Positions 13,029-20,880 of a DNA stretch of 30,155 nt are shown piece by piece. A program made the position numbers and the translations under genes. Source of the stretch: a virus; the IMG/VR virus record IMGVR_UViG_3300035070_000472, positions 1-30,155 of that record, one strand, 5' to 3'. The notes beneath the pieces are model-generated. The model was not told the origin of the DNA and did no database searches. It saw only the letters and a list, made by a program, of their open reading frames with translations. Every line of letters begins with the position of its first letter. Position 1 is the stretch's first letter.

Positions 13029-14809
13029 TATCTTACATCTTTAGGTAAATTGTTATTATTAGGACTAAAACCCTTTAAAGGCATATCATTAGGAGCTACA
13101 GGGACTTTCTGCTCATTTACAGGTGCTTTAAAACCTTTACTTCTAGCTTGTCCTGTTGTTATCTCACTTTGCACTCCATCTTTAAGCATATAAGTCTTTC
13201 TAAGCCATTTATGATGACATCTAGCACCACCTTTATACAGCCAGATTGAATAGGTATCTGCTCCCTTTTCACCAAAACCAGCATTTACTGCTTTATCTCC
13301 CATCATAATAATATCTTCTTTTCTATAGATTTTATTTGCACTTGTCATTTTCTTGCAAAACTCTCTAGAATTACCACTTGCTTTGTTAGGTGCATAGCTA
13401 TATCTAACTTTAAAAAGCACATCCTTTTGACTTTCTTGCTTTGAAGTGCCATCTTGCTCACTTTTAGCTTTAGGTCTTGCTACTCCTGTACTTGCTAGAT
13501 TAAGCATTTTATCTAAACTTTCTTCAGTATCATAGTCAACTTCTCTTTCATCTACTATTTCATAGTTTTCTAAATCTTCATCTTCACCTAATGCTATAAG
13601 TTCTTCTGCAATAGTGTTTAATTCTTTGTCATCTATGTTGTTAAAGCATTGTCTTGATGCCTCTAAAAGTTCTACTTCATCTTCTTCTTGCTTTATACCA
13701 GTTTCTTCTTCAATTACTTCATTATCTAAAGAAGTATCAATATCCATAAACTCAAGAGGTTCAATAGTTTTAAAATATAAGTTTAATGAAATATTATTTA
13801 CTGCAAACATTTCATCCAAAGCATCGATAATTAATTCTTGATAAGGTTTTATAACTACATTATTAAATAATAAACTACTATTTTGAATTTCATCTGCATT
13901 ACTAGAGAAACCATTTGCAGAAGATAAGCCGAGCAATAATGGGCTTGTTACTCTGTGAGTTAACATTAGCATTTTCTTACACTCTTCACTTAAATACTCA
14001 TAATGAGCAGGTGCATCATTTAAAGGTATATCATCAATTGTAGTTTTACTTTCTGAATTGTCATTAAAAGCTATTATTACTTTCTCACCATAGCTACCTG
14101 TTAGCTTAGAAAGAACTTGAGATTTAATATTTTCTTGTTTCTCTCTATCTGGCACCCCATTATTAAAGTTGACTACTTTAGTGCCTGAAAAGCCATTAAT
14201 AGTATCATTGATTAAGTAGTCTGCTATCTCTTTTTCTAAGACTGCATAGCTTGTTTGGTAATCTGCAGGACTATAGTAATAATAACCTGAAACATATCTT
14301 CTAACTATAAAGATTTCATTCTTTGAACCACTACCAAAAACAGGAAACTTTTTTAATACTGTTTGTTTAGTTACTTTAGACCAGTCTGCAGAATATAAGT
14401 AGTTTTTAATTTCACCATCTTCACCACATTTCTCTGCTCTTAAAGTTTCTCTAGGAAAATGTGTAATACTAGCAATTTGATTGCCTTTGTAAGTAACTTG
14501 AAAAGCACCTTCTCCTAATAATTTTAAATCTTGACAAACCCTTCTTAAATCTTTAGGTTTTAATAAACTTTTCATTTGAGCATATTGCTCAGGTTTTCTA
14601 CTACTATCTGTAGCATCTAAACCTTTGCCATATATTTGATTAACCACACCATTAATAACTGCATTATTAGTAGTTGAGTCCATATAAGCATCTATTAGAC
14701 ATTGGTAATAATCATTGTTATCTCCAATAGAAACCCATTCTTGATTTTTCTCTTCAGTTATTGTTGGTCTATCATAACCTGAAAGTTGTATTAAATGTAA
14801 ATTATCCAT
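13028..14809 (-). CDS. portal protein with C-terminal extension
   Basis: A 593-residue portal protein. Residues 1-370 show the usual portal features: NAVINGVVNQIYGKGL, LRRVCQDLKLLGEGAFQV, a central SYAVLEKEIADYLINDTING, then LMLTHRVTSPLLLGLSSANG and the clip-to-wing helix LLFNNVVIKPYQELIIDALD. An acidic linker (about 370-440) follows. The last 125 residues form a separate domain with SREFCKKM, ANKIYRKEDI and GGARCHHKWLR, plausibly a fused head-morphogenesis-type module. The portal is the DNA channel at one capsid vertex and seat of the terminase. It overlaps the preceding and following genes by 1 nt each. Its place, late in the virion genes rather than next to the terminase, is unusual. Confidence 0.85.
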   Translation of the reverse strand: MDNLHLIQLSGYDRPTITEEKNQEWVSIGDNNDYYQCLIDAYMDSTTNNAVINGVVNQIYGKGLDATDSSRKPEQYAQMKSLLKPKDLRRVCQDLKLLGEGAFQVTYKGNQIASITHFPRETLRAEKCGEDGEIKNYLYSADWSKVTKQTVLKKFPVFGSGSKNEIFIVRRYVSGYYYYSPADYQTSYAVLEKEIADYLINDTINGFSGTKVVNFNNGVPDREKQENIKSQVLSKLTGSYGEKVIIAFNDNSESKTTIDDIPLNDAPAHYEYLSEECKKMLMLTHRVTSPLLLGLSSANGFSSNADEIQNSSLLFNNVVIKPYQELIIDALDEMFAVNNISLNLYFKTIEPLEFMDIDTSLDNEVIEEETGIKQEEDEVELLEASRQCFNNIDDKELNTIAEELIALGEDEDLENYEIVDEREVDYDTEESLDKMLNLASTGVARPKAKSEQDGTSKQESQKDVLFKVRYSYAPNKASGNSREFCKKMTSANKIYRKEDIIMMGDKAVNAGFGEKGADTYSIWLYKGGARCHHKWLRKTYMLKDGVQSEITTGQARSKGFKAPVNEQKVPVAPNDMPLKGFSPNNNNLPKDVR

Positions 14810-15159
14810 TATGCAAAAATATATTCATTATCTCCTGTTGATTGCTCAATATAGACATTGTTACTTATGTTAAAAGTGCTAACTGTTTGGTCTGTTGCAA
14901 AAATCTTATCTCTATATAATAAAACACCATCTGTAGTGTTTCTAACTTCATAAGTGTAAAAATTAGACTCTTTAAGCACTTGTGCAGTTGTATAAGTGTA
15001 ATAATAGTCAACTTCAGTTAAAGTTGCATTAGAGTCAGTAAAAATGACTTTATTTTGCTCTTCTGATTTAATCACTACTGAATAGGTTTTAGCATTGTCT
15101 ATTTGCTCTCTACTAGTAAAGTTAATAGTTTTATTTCCTAATGTTGTTAATACCTGCAT
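14809..15159 (-). CDS. hypothetical virion-region protein, 116 aa (start corrected)
   Basis: The frame is open up to 15219, but positions 15167-15207 form a strong minus-strand terminator that the longer version would translate. I therefore start at ATG 15159-15157 (MQVLTTLGNKTINFTSREQI), giving 116 residues. The protein is beta-rich (TYSVVIKSEE, DYYYTYTTAQVL, TVSTFNISNNVYIE) and could be a small immunoglobulin-like head or tail component. The stop overlaps the portal start by 1 nt. Its own message must come from readthrough of the terminator or an unseen promoter. Function unknown. Confidence 0.65.
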   Translation of the reverse strand: MQVLTTLGNKTINFTSREQIDNAKTYSVVIKSEEQNKVIFTDSNATLTEVDYYYTYTTAQVLKESNFYTYEVRNTTDGVLLYRDKIFATDQTVSTFNISNNVYIEQSTGDNEYIFA

Positions 15160-15166
15160 CTTTTTT

Positions 15167-15207
15167 AAAAAAAAAAGGGAAGGAAACTTTTTTTGTAACC
15201 TTCCCTT
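15167..15207 (-). terminator. strong Rho-independent terminator after the major tail protein gene
   Basis: On the minus strand the stem AAGGGAAGG / CCTTCCCTT closes around a 15-nt A-rich loop and is followed by a run of T residues (10 consecutive T at 15176-15167, two of them shared with the stem end). The core stem arms are 15205-15199 and 15183-15177 with seven perfect pairs, four of them G-C. It closes the scaffold-capsid-tail-protein unit. Portal and connector genes downstream would need readthrough, a way to set dosage below that of capsid. Confidence 0.85.
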
Positions 15208-15239
15208 AAAACTAAACATTATATATTATATCACACAAA

Positions 15240-15788
15240 CTATGAATTGGTGCCTTGTACTATTGTAACAGTCGCAGAAATCATTCCTGCAAATGGGTCT
15301 GCAGCAGTTGCTCCTGCAATGAAATTAGCAATTTTTAACTCTTGTGCTGTAAAGTTAAGAGTATAACCACTCATATCGCCCATAGCAGCTCCTGTTGCTA
15401 TAGTTCCCCCTGTTACATCTGCTCCATGCTCTAAACCTACTAGCATTGCATTTCCATTATAATCAACAACACAAATATGAGGTCTGCCAAAAGCCATCAA
15501 TTTTATTTCTTTGTTATCTTCTTTACTTAATTTAGGTAAAGATAATGTCAATGCTTGTTCAAAGAATGTAGTCCCATTTTCTCTAGAAGAGGTTATAGTC
15601 TGTTCTAATGAACTAGCTCCTTTAACATCATATTCATAAGCACTAAAAGTTCCAGTTAAATCTGTTATTTCATCATCTGTTTCAGTAACAGTTCCTAAAT
15701 CTCCAAAATCTACAAAGTAAACCTTAGTTATTCCGCCTACCACATCTTTACATGGTACTTTCCGTCCTTTCGTTAAATCACAAGCCAT
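15240..15788 (-). CDS. putative major tail (tube) protein
   Basis: A 182-residue protein starting MACDLTKGRKVPCKDVVGGI and continuing VYFVDFGDLGTV, TTFFEQALTLSLPKLSKEDN and GGTIATGAAMGDMSGYTLNF. This pattern is common in marine Bacteroidota phages, immediately after the major capsid gene. Size, beta-rich composition and high-expression context (between a capsid gene and a strong terminator) support a tube-forming major tail protein. Two N-terminal Cys (C3, C13) are notable. A head decoration protein is the alternative. Confidence 0.6.
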   Translation of the reverse strand: MACDLTKGRKVPCKDVVGGITKVYFVDFGDLGTVTETDDEITDLTGTFSAYEYDVKGASSLEQTITSSRENGTTFFEQALTLSLPKLSKEDNKEIKLMAFGRPHICVVDYNGNAMLVGLEHGADVTGGTIATGAAMGDMSGYTLNFTAQELKIANFIAGATAADPFAGMISATVTIVQGTNS

Positions 15789-15802
15789 TTTTTTTAAGTA
15801 TT

Positions 15803-15825
15803 AAAAGGGAGTTTTTACACTCCCT
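15803..15825 (-). terminator. weak hairpin terminator/attenuator between capsid and tail protein genes
   Basis: On the minus strand AGGGAG (15825-15820) pairs with CTCCCT (15811-15806) across an eight-base loop (TGTAAAAA), then TTT. The stem is GC-rich but the U tract is short, so it probably attenuates or protects the 3' end of the capsid message rather than stopping transcription fully. Confidence 0.5.
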
Positions 15826-15838
15826 AAAGTTATTAATC

Positions 15839-16759
15839 TTATGAGTAAAGAACTATATCAGAACCAATACCATATTGTACTCCTGAAGTATATCTCATAA
15901 TTACTCTACAATTCTGAGAACCATCTAAATCACCCATATCTAAAATCTTAACTTCATTTAAGTCTGATAATAAACCAGTACCGAAGTATAAATTAGATTT
16001 TTGTGCAGCCATTGCTGTATTATCAGCAAGTCCATTAGCTACAAACAATTTAACACCATCAAAAGAAAGTGCTCCATCACCATACCACATGTGAGATTGT
16101 GCATTAACACCTGAATTAGTAGCAGCAAAACCACCTAATGCTCTTACATAAGCTCTTGCAATATTCTGTGAAATGTAAATGTGCATATCTTCTTTAGCAT
16201 ATAAAGCAGAAGGGATAGCATCTACAATTTTTCCAAGTTCTGCAACAACATTAGCAGAGTCAACTGTAGTTCCTACTACATCATTCACATCTGCATCTGC
16301 AGTAGCAAGTGTAACAAAACCATCAAACTCTCCTGCAGTAGCAGTAGTTCCACTCCAAATATTTTGCTCTGTTTTTTCTGCTACTAGTCCTGCTACATGA
16401 GCAATAATAAAATCAGAAAAAGCAGGAGGTAAGTTATCATAAGCAGAATAACCCATTTGAACCGCCTCCCAGTCACTTCTAAAATCTTTTTTACAAAGTT
16501 CAAGATTAACTTGGAATTCTTCAGGTTGTAATATTCTTTCTGTTAATGTTAAAGTTCCTGTTGGAGTAAAATCACAAGTAGCATCTTTAATGATATTAGC
16601 ATCAGTTGCTCCTTTTTTAATTACCTCTTTGTACTTTACATTAGGTTTTACTTCAATTCCACCATTCTCAATAGTAGAACCACTCAACAATGCTGCAGCT
16701 ATGTATTTACCTGCAAACTGACCAGCATACGTTGTAGTTATTGATGTTGTTGTTGCCAT
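15839..16759 (-). CDS. major capsid protein
   Basis: A 306-residue protein with an HK97-like feel. The N-terminal arm is TYAGQFAGKYIAAALLSGST, then the E-loop/P-domain stretch IIKDATCDFTPTGTLTLTER and LQPEEFQVNLELCKKDFRSD. A spine helix region follows (AFSDFIIAHVAGLVAEKTEQ), then the A-domain MHIYISQNIARAYVRALGGF. It ends with beta strands CRVIMRYTSGVQYGIGSDIV. The gene lies between an acidic scaffold-like gene and the tail-tube gene, with higher G+C and more optimal codons than the early genes, as expected for the most abundant virion protein. Its leader is the A-rich AAATAAAAAAAA. Confidence 0.82.
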   Translation of the reverse strand: MATTTSITTTYAGQFAGKYIAAALLSGSTIENGGIEVKPNVKYKEVIKKGATDANIIKDATCDFTPTGTLTLTERILQPEEFQVNLELCKKDFRSDWEAVQMGYSAYDNLPPAFSDFIIAHVAGLVAEKTEQNIWSGTTATAGEFDGFVTLATADADVNDVVGTTVDSANVVAELGKIVDAIPSALYAKEDMHIYISQNIARAYVRALGGFAATNSGVNAQSHMWYGDGALSFDGVKLFVANGLADNTAMAAQKSNLYFGTGLLSDLNEVKILDMGDLDGSQNCRVIMRYTSGVQYGIGSDIVLYS

Positions 16760-16773
16760 TTTTTTTTATTTAA

Positions 16774-17397
16774 TTAATTATTAGCTATTTTACTAAAAAC
16801 TCTATCTCTTATAGTTTCAGTTCTTTTTTGACCAAATAACACTTTGTTAGTTTTCTGAGTTGTTTCAGGATTGTGTTTAATTGGCTCTGCTTTTTCTTCT
16901 TTAGTTTCAGCAGTCAATTCAGTAACTTCTTCTATCTTCTCTTCTTTTGATAGTTCAGTAGTTTCTTCTTTAATTTCTTCTTGAGTTTCTTCAGACATTT
17001 CTTCTTTAGATTTTAACTCTTCAATCATTGATTTAAGTTCTTCAATAGTTGACTTAAATTCATCTGCACTTACAAATTGAACTTCCTCTTTAGTTTCTTC
17101 TTGCATTTCTTCTTCTACTACTTCTTCTTCTACTTCTGCTTTAGCATCCATAATTTCAGAAATAAGTCCTTCTTCTTCTACTTTAAGCATTTTGCCATCT
17201 TCTAAAGCATATTCACCAACAGGTAAAGCTATTTGCTCTTCTTCTGTTTTAATAAATACTGCTTGTCCTGACTCAAAAGACTCTGCTACTAGAATAGTTC
17301 CATTTTCAAGTTTCATTTCAGCAAGTTTTACAGTCTCTTCTGCAAGTTCTACACCTACTATACTCTTGATTTTATTTAATATTTCATTTGCTTTCAT
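16774..17397 (-). CDS. acidic scaffold-like capsid assembly protein
   Basis: The frame extends upstream to 17421, but I start at ATG 17397-17395 (MKANEILNKIKSIVGVELAE), 207 residues, because the longer N terminus is encoded by a conserved promoter-like motif. Residues 1-75 look like a small folded domain; residues 80-185 are extremely Glu-rich with helical repeats (EVEEEVVEEEMQEETKEEV, then ELKSMIEELKSKEEMSEE). The C terminus turns basic (KVLFGQKRTETIRDRVFSK). An acidic coil with a basic tail just upstream of the capsid gene is typical of scaffolding proteins, which line procapsids and are removed by the protease encoded upstream. Confidence 0.65.
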   Translation of the reverse strand: MKANEILNKIKSIVGVELAEETVKLAEMKLENGTILVAESFESGQAVFIKTEEEQIALPVGEYALEDGKMLKVEEEGLISEIMDAKAEVEEEVVEEEMQEETKEEVQFVSADEFKSTIEELKSMIEELKSKEEMSEETQEEIKEETTELSKEEKIEEVTELTAETKEEKAEPIKHNPETTQKTNKVLFGQKRTETIRDRVFSKIANN

Positions 17398-17402
17398 ACT
17401 AC

Positions 17403-17431
17403 TAATGCAAAAAAAAAGCAATTTTGTTATA
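17403..17431 (-). promoter_or_regulatory. two-part promoter-like motif in front of the scaffold-capsid unit
   Basis: On the minus strand TATAACAAAA (17431-17422), 11 nt, TTGCATTA (17410-17403), then 5 nt and the ATG. The same two boxes with the same two spacings stand before the tail chaperone gene at 26402-26430. The 11-nt gap here is TTGC plus seven T. It does not match the host consensus well (TTA-N18-TTTTTTTG), which makes a phage-specific promoter more likely. Confidence 0.5.
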
Positions 17432-17443
17432 TTTAAGGAATTT

Positions 17444-17602
17444 TTATGCTCTAGTTTTACCTATTCCTTGTGCTCCTACACTACCATCACAACATTTACT
17501 GCTATAGCTTTTGCCATCTTTACACAAACAACCTCTTCTACTGCTTTTAGGTGAAGTTCTACTAGGTATATGAGTTTCTTTATCTCTTCTCTTAGTTTTC
17601 AT
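17444..17602 (-). CDS. small Cys-rich conserved phage protein, 52 aa
   Basis: A complete frame from ATG 17602-17600 to TAA 17446-17444. It overlaps the protease stop by 11 nt. The peptide is basic at the start (KTKRRDKETHIP), then carries RGCLCKDGKSYSSKCCDGS with four Cys, and ends GAQGIGKTRA. The pattern C-x-C-K-D-G-x-x-Y-x-x-x-C-C-D-G recurs in marine phages within structural modules. The Cys could bind a metal or form disulfides in the virion. Function unknown, but pattern and coupling make it real. Confidence 0.7.
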   Translation of the reverse strand: MKTKRRDKETHIPSRTSPKSSRRGCLCKDGKSYSSKCCDGSVGAQGIGKTRA

Positions 17603-18185
17603 TCTTTAAGTCTTTTAAAAGTTCTTTAATTTCTTCTAGTTTTGTTTCACTTGTATCTTTACTTGCTTGTATTGTAGCTTTATCTGCAAAATATCCTTCG
17701 ATTGAAAACCCTTTAACTTTTCCTGTCTTTACAAAATCATTCCAAATCTCAGAGTTATTAACTTTCATTGAAATCATCCATGTACCAACAGGCAAATCTA
17801 AATCATAAATAGCAGACTTATCTTTTTCTTTGTTTTCTACTATCCAACTTTCAACAACAGTTAAATCATTTACTGCTAATTTATGTTCTAAAGTTGCATT
17901 GTTTTGATTGCCATTCTTAAAAAATAATTCACTTGCTTTTCTAACTGTATCTGCACTAAAATATACATAAAACTCTTCTTCATTGTTTGTTCTATATATT
18001 GGTTTGTTTGGTATTAATGCTGCTCCCATTAGTATCTGCTTTTCTTCATCTACTTTAGCTAATTTAATTTCTTGAGAATTAAGAGCTATAAAATCACTCT
18101 CTATTGCAGGACTTTCTACAATTGAAACTGCTTCAATTCCTGTTACCTCATTTTCTTCATCTAATAATAATTCTACTATATTCAT
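17592..18185 (-). CDS. prohead serine protease, XkdF-like (Peptidase_S78_2)
   Basis: A 197-residue protein in the XkdF family. GAALIPNKPIYR (54-65) and EFYVYFSADTVRKASELFF (71-89) are the standard first half. H101 in ATLEHKL and S161 in VKGFSIEGYF are the expected catalytic His and Ser, with SWIVENKEKD and LPVGTWMISMKV between them as usual. It would cleave scaffold and capsid N termini during head maturation. The C terminus (KLEEIKELLKDLKNEN) is a coiled coil that may act as scaffold. It lies 11 nt after the tape measure gene. Confidence 0.82.
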   Translation of the reverse strand: MNIVELLLDEENEVTGIEAVSIVESPAIESDFIALNSQEIKLAKVDEEKQILMGAALIPNKPIYRTNNEEEFYVYFSADTVRKASELFFKNGNQNNATLEHKLAVNDLTVVESWIVENKEKDKSAIYDLDLPVGTWMISMKVNNSEIWNDFVKTGKVKGFSIEGYFADKATIQASKDTSETKLEEIKELLKDLKNEN

Positions 18186-18196
18186 TTTTTCTATTT

Positions 18197-20065
18197 TTAA
18201 AAGGTTGCTGTATCTATTATGTTATTGTCTAATGCTTGTGCAGAAGTTACATCACCACTAACTACATAAGTTTTAATTGGTGTACTATTGCTTTGTCCTA
18301 ATGCAGTTGCTACTTGATTAAAGCCAGATTGACCAACTACATTAAAAGCAGGTGCTTGACTTTCTGCTCCTGTGCCTGTTGCTCCTATCCCACTAGAAGA
18401 AGAAGGTGTTGAACCACCTTCAAACTTAGTTTTCTTAATTGTTACAACATTAGCAATACCACCTGCTAAAACTGCTGCTGCATTTACATAGTTTAATGGT
18501 GGTGGTGAACTTGCCAATGCTTTATTAACACCTTTAAAAGTATCTATTACTGCACTTGCTATATTAGCTGCTTTCTGCACTTTAAATGCTTTCTTTTGTT
18601 CTGCTTCACTTTTTCCTGCAAATTGACTTGCTAAGTTAGCTATAATTGATAATGTACTTTGTACTGCATCTATTTTTTGTTGTTGTAATACTTTAGCTGC
18701 ATCTGACTCTTTTTTAACTATTGCTAGTGCTTCATCTGCTGCTTTTTTATCTGCATCAATTTTTAATAATCTATACTTTTCATCTATTGCAGCTATGTCT
18801 AGTTTTTGTTGTTCTTCTAATTGCTTTTCTGCTTCAGCATTACCTACTGCTAATTCAAATGCTTTGTCATATTTAGCTACTAAAGAAATAATTTCTTTTT
18901 CATATGCATTTGCTTGAACTTCACTTAAAAACTTAAATAGTTCATCTTCTTTTTTAATTCTTTCATCTATTAGCTTTTGCTCTTCTGCTGCTTTAGCTTT
19001 AGCATCTGCTGCTATTTGATTGTTAATAGTGTTTAATTCTCTTTGTAATTGTCTGGCTATATTTGCTCTCCTTGCAACTTGCCTATTAACTGCTGCTTGT
19101 GCTTGTGCTGCTTTGTCTAAGTTTTCTTTATTACTTCTGCTAAATTCATTTTCTTGTCTTTGTGCTTCACTTCTTAATTTAAGTGCTGTTGTTTCTCTGT
19201 CTAGTAATTCATCTTCTAATGCTTGTGCTTCAAGTAATGCTGCTTTTCTTTCTTCTGCTGAAAACTCATCTTCTTGTCTTGCTTTTAATCTTAATAATGC
19301 TATTTCACTTTCTGCTTTTGCTTTATCTACTAATAACTTTCTTTCAATTTTATCTGCCTTTGCTCTCATGTCTGCTACTTTAGCAGCTAATCCCATTTCT
19401 TTTACCTGTTCATCTATAAACTCACCTACTGCATCTTTAGCATCACCAAAAGCATCTGTAACACTTTCAACACCCCATAAAACTTGACCTGCTTGGTCTG
19501 TAGCTACTTTAGCTGCTTTTGTAAATTCACCCTCAAAAACTAAAGTAAGTGCATCTGCTATAGCTGGTAGTAAAGTAATTATTCCATTTAGTCTAGTTAA
19601 TAGATTATTTTTAATTAATTCTCCTAACTTTTCTAGTGCCACTTCAGGTTGTTCAAATGCTTCAATAAGTGCCTCACCTAAGTCTGCTAATTTATCTACT
19701 AAATTACCAACTAAAGCACCCATTATTGTTGTTAGCTTATTAAACTTGTCTTGACCTTGCTCACTACTTGCAAATGCAGCAGCAAGAGATGCTAGAACAA
19801 CAACTAAAGCACCAATTCCTGTAGATATAATAGCAAACTTCATAGACTTAAAACCTAAGTTTACTGCTTTGATAGACTTTAAAGCACCTGTAAACCCTGA
19901 AATCATGCCACCAGTTGCTCTGTCTGCTACAGATGTAACTCCATCTAAACTACCTTCTGCTTGTTTGCTTTTCTTAGAAGTGTTGTCTATCTCTTTGTTA
20001 AGGTCTTTAACATTTTTTTGAGCCCCTTTAGTATCTACTTCTAATTTTCTTGATATGGTTTTCAT
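18197..20065 (-). CDS. tail tape measure protein
   Basis: A 622-residue protein. The N terminus (VDTKGAQKNVKDLNKEIDNT) and SVADRATGGMISGFTGALKS are typical tape-measure openings. Hydrophobic segments lie at about 66-100 (KFAIISTGIGALVVVLASLA). A long Ala/Glu/Lys coiled coil spans about 225-460, and a Gly/Ser-rich end follows. It sets siphovirus tail length; at roughly 0.15 nm per residue it would predict a tail near 90 nm. The coiled coil creates long open frames on the opposite strand that are not genes. The start overlaps the stop of the small upstream gene (ATGA). Confidence 0.85.
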   Translation of the reverse strand: MKTISRKLEVDTKGAQKNVKDLNKEIDNTSKKSKQAEGSLDGVTSVADRATGGMISGFTGALKSIKAVNLGFKSMKFAIISTGIGALVVVLASLAAAFASSEQGQDKFNKLTTIMGALVGNLVDKLADLGEALIEAFEQPEVALEKLGELIKNNLLTRLNGIITLLPAIADALTLVFEGEFTKAAKVATDQAGQVLWGVESVTDAFGDAKDAVGEFIDEQVKEMGLAAKVADMRAKADKIERKLLVDKAKAESEIALLRLKARQEDEFSAEERKAALLEAQALEDELLDRETTALKLRSEAQRQENEFSRSNKENLDKAAQAQAAVNRQVARRANIARQLQRELNTINNQIAADAKAKAAEEQKLIDERIKKEDELFKFLSEVQANAYEKEIISLVAKYDKAFELAVGNAEAEKQLEEQQKLDIAAIDEKYRLLKIDADKKAADEALAIVKKESDAAKVLQQQKIDAVQSTLSIIANLASQFAGKSEAEQKKAFKVQKAANIASAVIDTFKGVNKALASSPPPLNYVNAAAVLAGGIANVVTIKKTKFEGGSTPSSSSGIGATGTGAESQAPAFNVVGQSGFNQVATALGQSNSTPIKTYVVSGDVTSAQALDNNIIDTATF

Positions 20066-20214
20066 AATTTTTTAAGTTTATCTTCTAATTTTTTAACATA
20101 AAAACCTTCTTTAACTGTTAGTGCTAATTTGTTAACTCCTAAAGCTATTATGATATTTTTATCATATACTTTAATTTCTTTAATTAGTTCTAATGCCTCT
20201 AATATTGTTTTCAT
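20062..20214 (-). CDS. hypothetical protein, 50 aa
   Basis: I use ATG 20214-20212 (MKTILEALELIKEIKVYDKN), 1 nt after the stop of the fibre-like gene; a start at 20247 would lie inside that gene. The peptide is helical at the ends with a short beta section (IIIALGVNKLALTVKEG) and a Lys-rich C terminus. Its TGA overlaps the tape measure ATG, so translation is coupled. No family recognised. Confidence 0.55.
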   Translation of the reverse strand: MKTILEALELIKEIKVYDKNIIIALGVNKLALTVKEGFYVKKLEDKLKKL

Positions 20215-20215
20215 T

Positions 20216-20869
20216 TTAATAGGTTTTAAATAATACAAAGTTAGCACTATATATCTGGTCTTGTGTTTTTGCCTGTCCCCAAGTAACAGTAATATCTAAA
20301 GTATTGGCTATTGTAGTATCTATAGGTTGTACATCTTGAAAAACAAAACCTTCTAGACTTCCTGTATCTCTATTATAAGCAAAGTTACCATTAGTACATA
20401 TAGAACCTGTAGCAGTTAAACTAGCAATAGTAAAATCTAATTCTAATTCCCAACCTAAAGCAGTTACTGGACTTAAACTTATTGAACCTGTACTTGCTAA
20501 AACTGTTGAACCTGTTTTAATATGTATTTCAATAGTATCTCCATTCTGAGCAGAAATAACTCCACCTATTTTAGCATGATAACTATCACCCCTTAAAAAA
20601 GTATCAGCAGGTACAGTTAAACCACCAACACCTGAACCTATTACACTTGTTTCAGTAGTTGTATTAGTTATAGTTGCACTATTAACTGTTTGAGCATATA
20701 AACCAAACAGAGTAGCATTTCCACTTATAGCAGCAGTTAATTGAGTTAATAAATCTGAATAGCTAATACTTTTAGTTGAATATGTACCTGCTCCTGTATC
20801 TTGTGAAACATCTAACAAATCACCATTTGCTAATGTTGTTATTGGTGTGTATTGTGAAATTTTAGTCAT
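20216..20869 (-). CDS. tail fibre-like / receptor-binding structural protein
   Basis: A 217-residue protein. The N terminus MTKISQYTPITTLANGDLLD is a familiar attachment segment of phage fibre proteins in marine metagenomes. A helix-like LLTQLTAAISGNATLFGLYA follows. The rest (from TITNTTTETSVIG) is a beta-sandwich with VPADTFLRGDSYHAKIGG and a Thr/Ser-rich pattern, as in trimeric fibre heads. It lies between the largest tail protein and the tape measure. Role in host binding is inferred from layout. Confidence 0.6.
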   Translation of the reverse strand: MTKISQYTPITTLANGDLLDVSQDTGAGTYSTKSISYSDLLTQLTAAISGNATLFGLYAQTVNSATITNTTTETSVIGSGVGGLTVPADTFLRGDSYHAKIGGVISAQNGDTIEIHIKTGSTVLASTGSISLSPVTALGWELELDFTIASLTATGSICTNGNFAYNRDTGSLEGFVFQDVQPIDTTIANTLDITVTWGQAKTQDQIYSANFVLFKTY

Positions 20870-20880
20870 AATTTTATTTT

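Noticed and set aside
17411-17421. A second T9 run (17405-17420 area) considered as another frameshift site
   Set aside because: It lies before the chosen ATG in noncoding DNA, within the promoter-like motif, so there is no frame to shift.
19020-19487. Long plus-strand open frames opposite the tape measure coiled coil (also 19183-19383)
   Set aside because: They mirror the Ala/Glu/Lys-rich coiled coil, giving Leu/Ser/Cys-rich proteins with no sensible start or neighbours; every supported gene is on the other strand.
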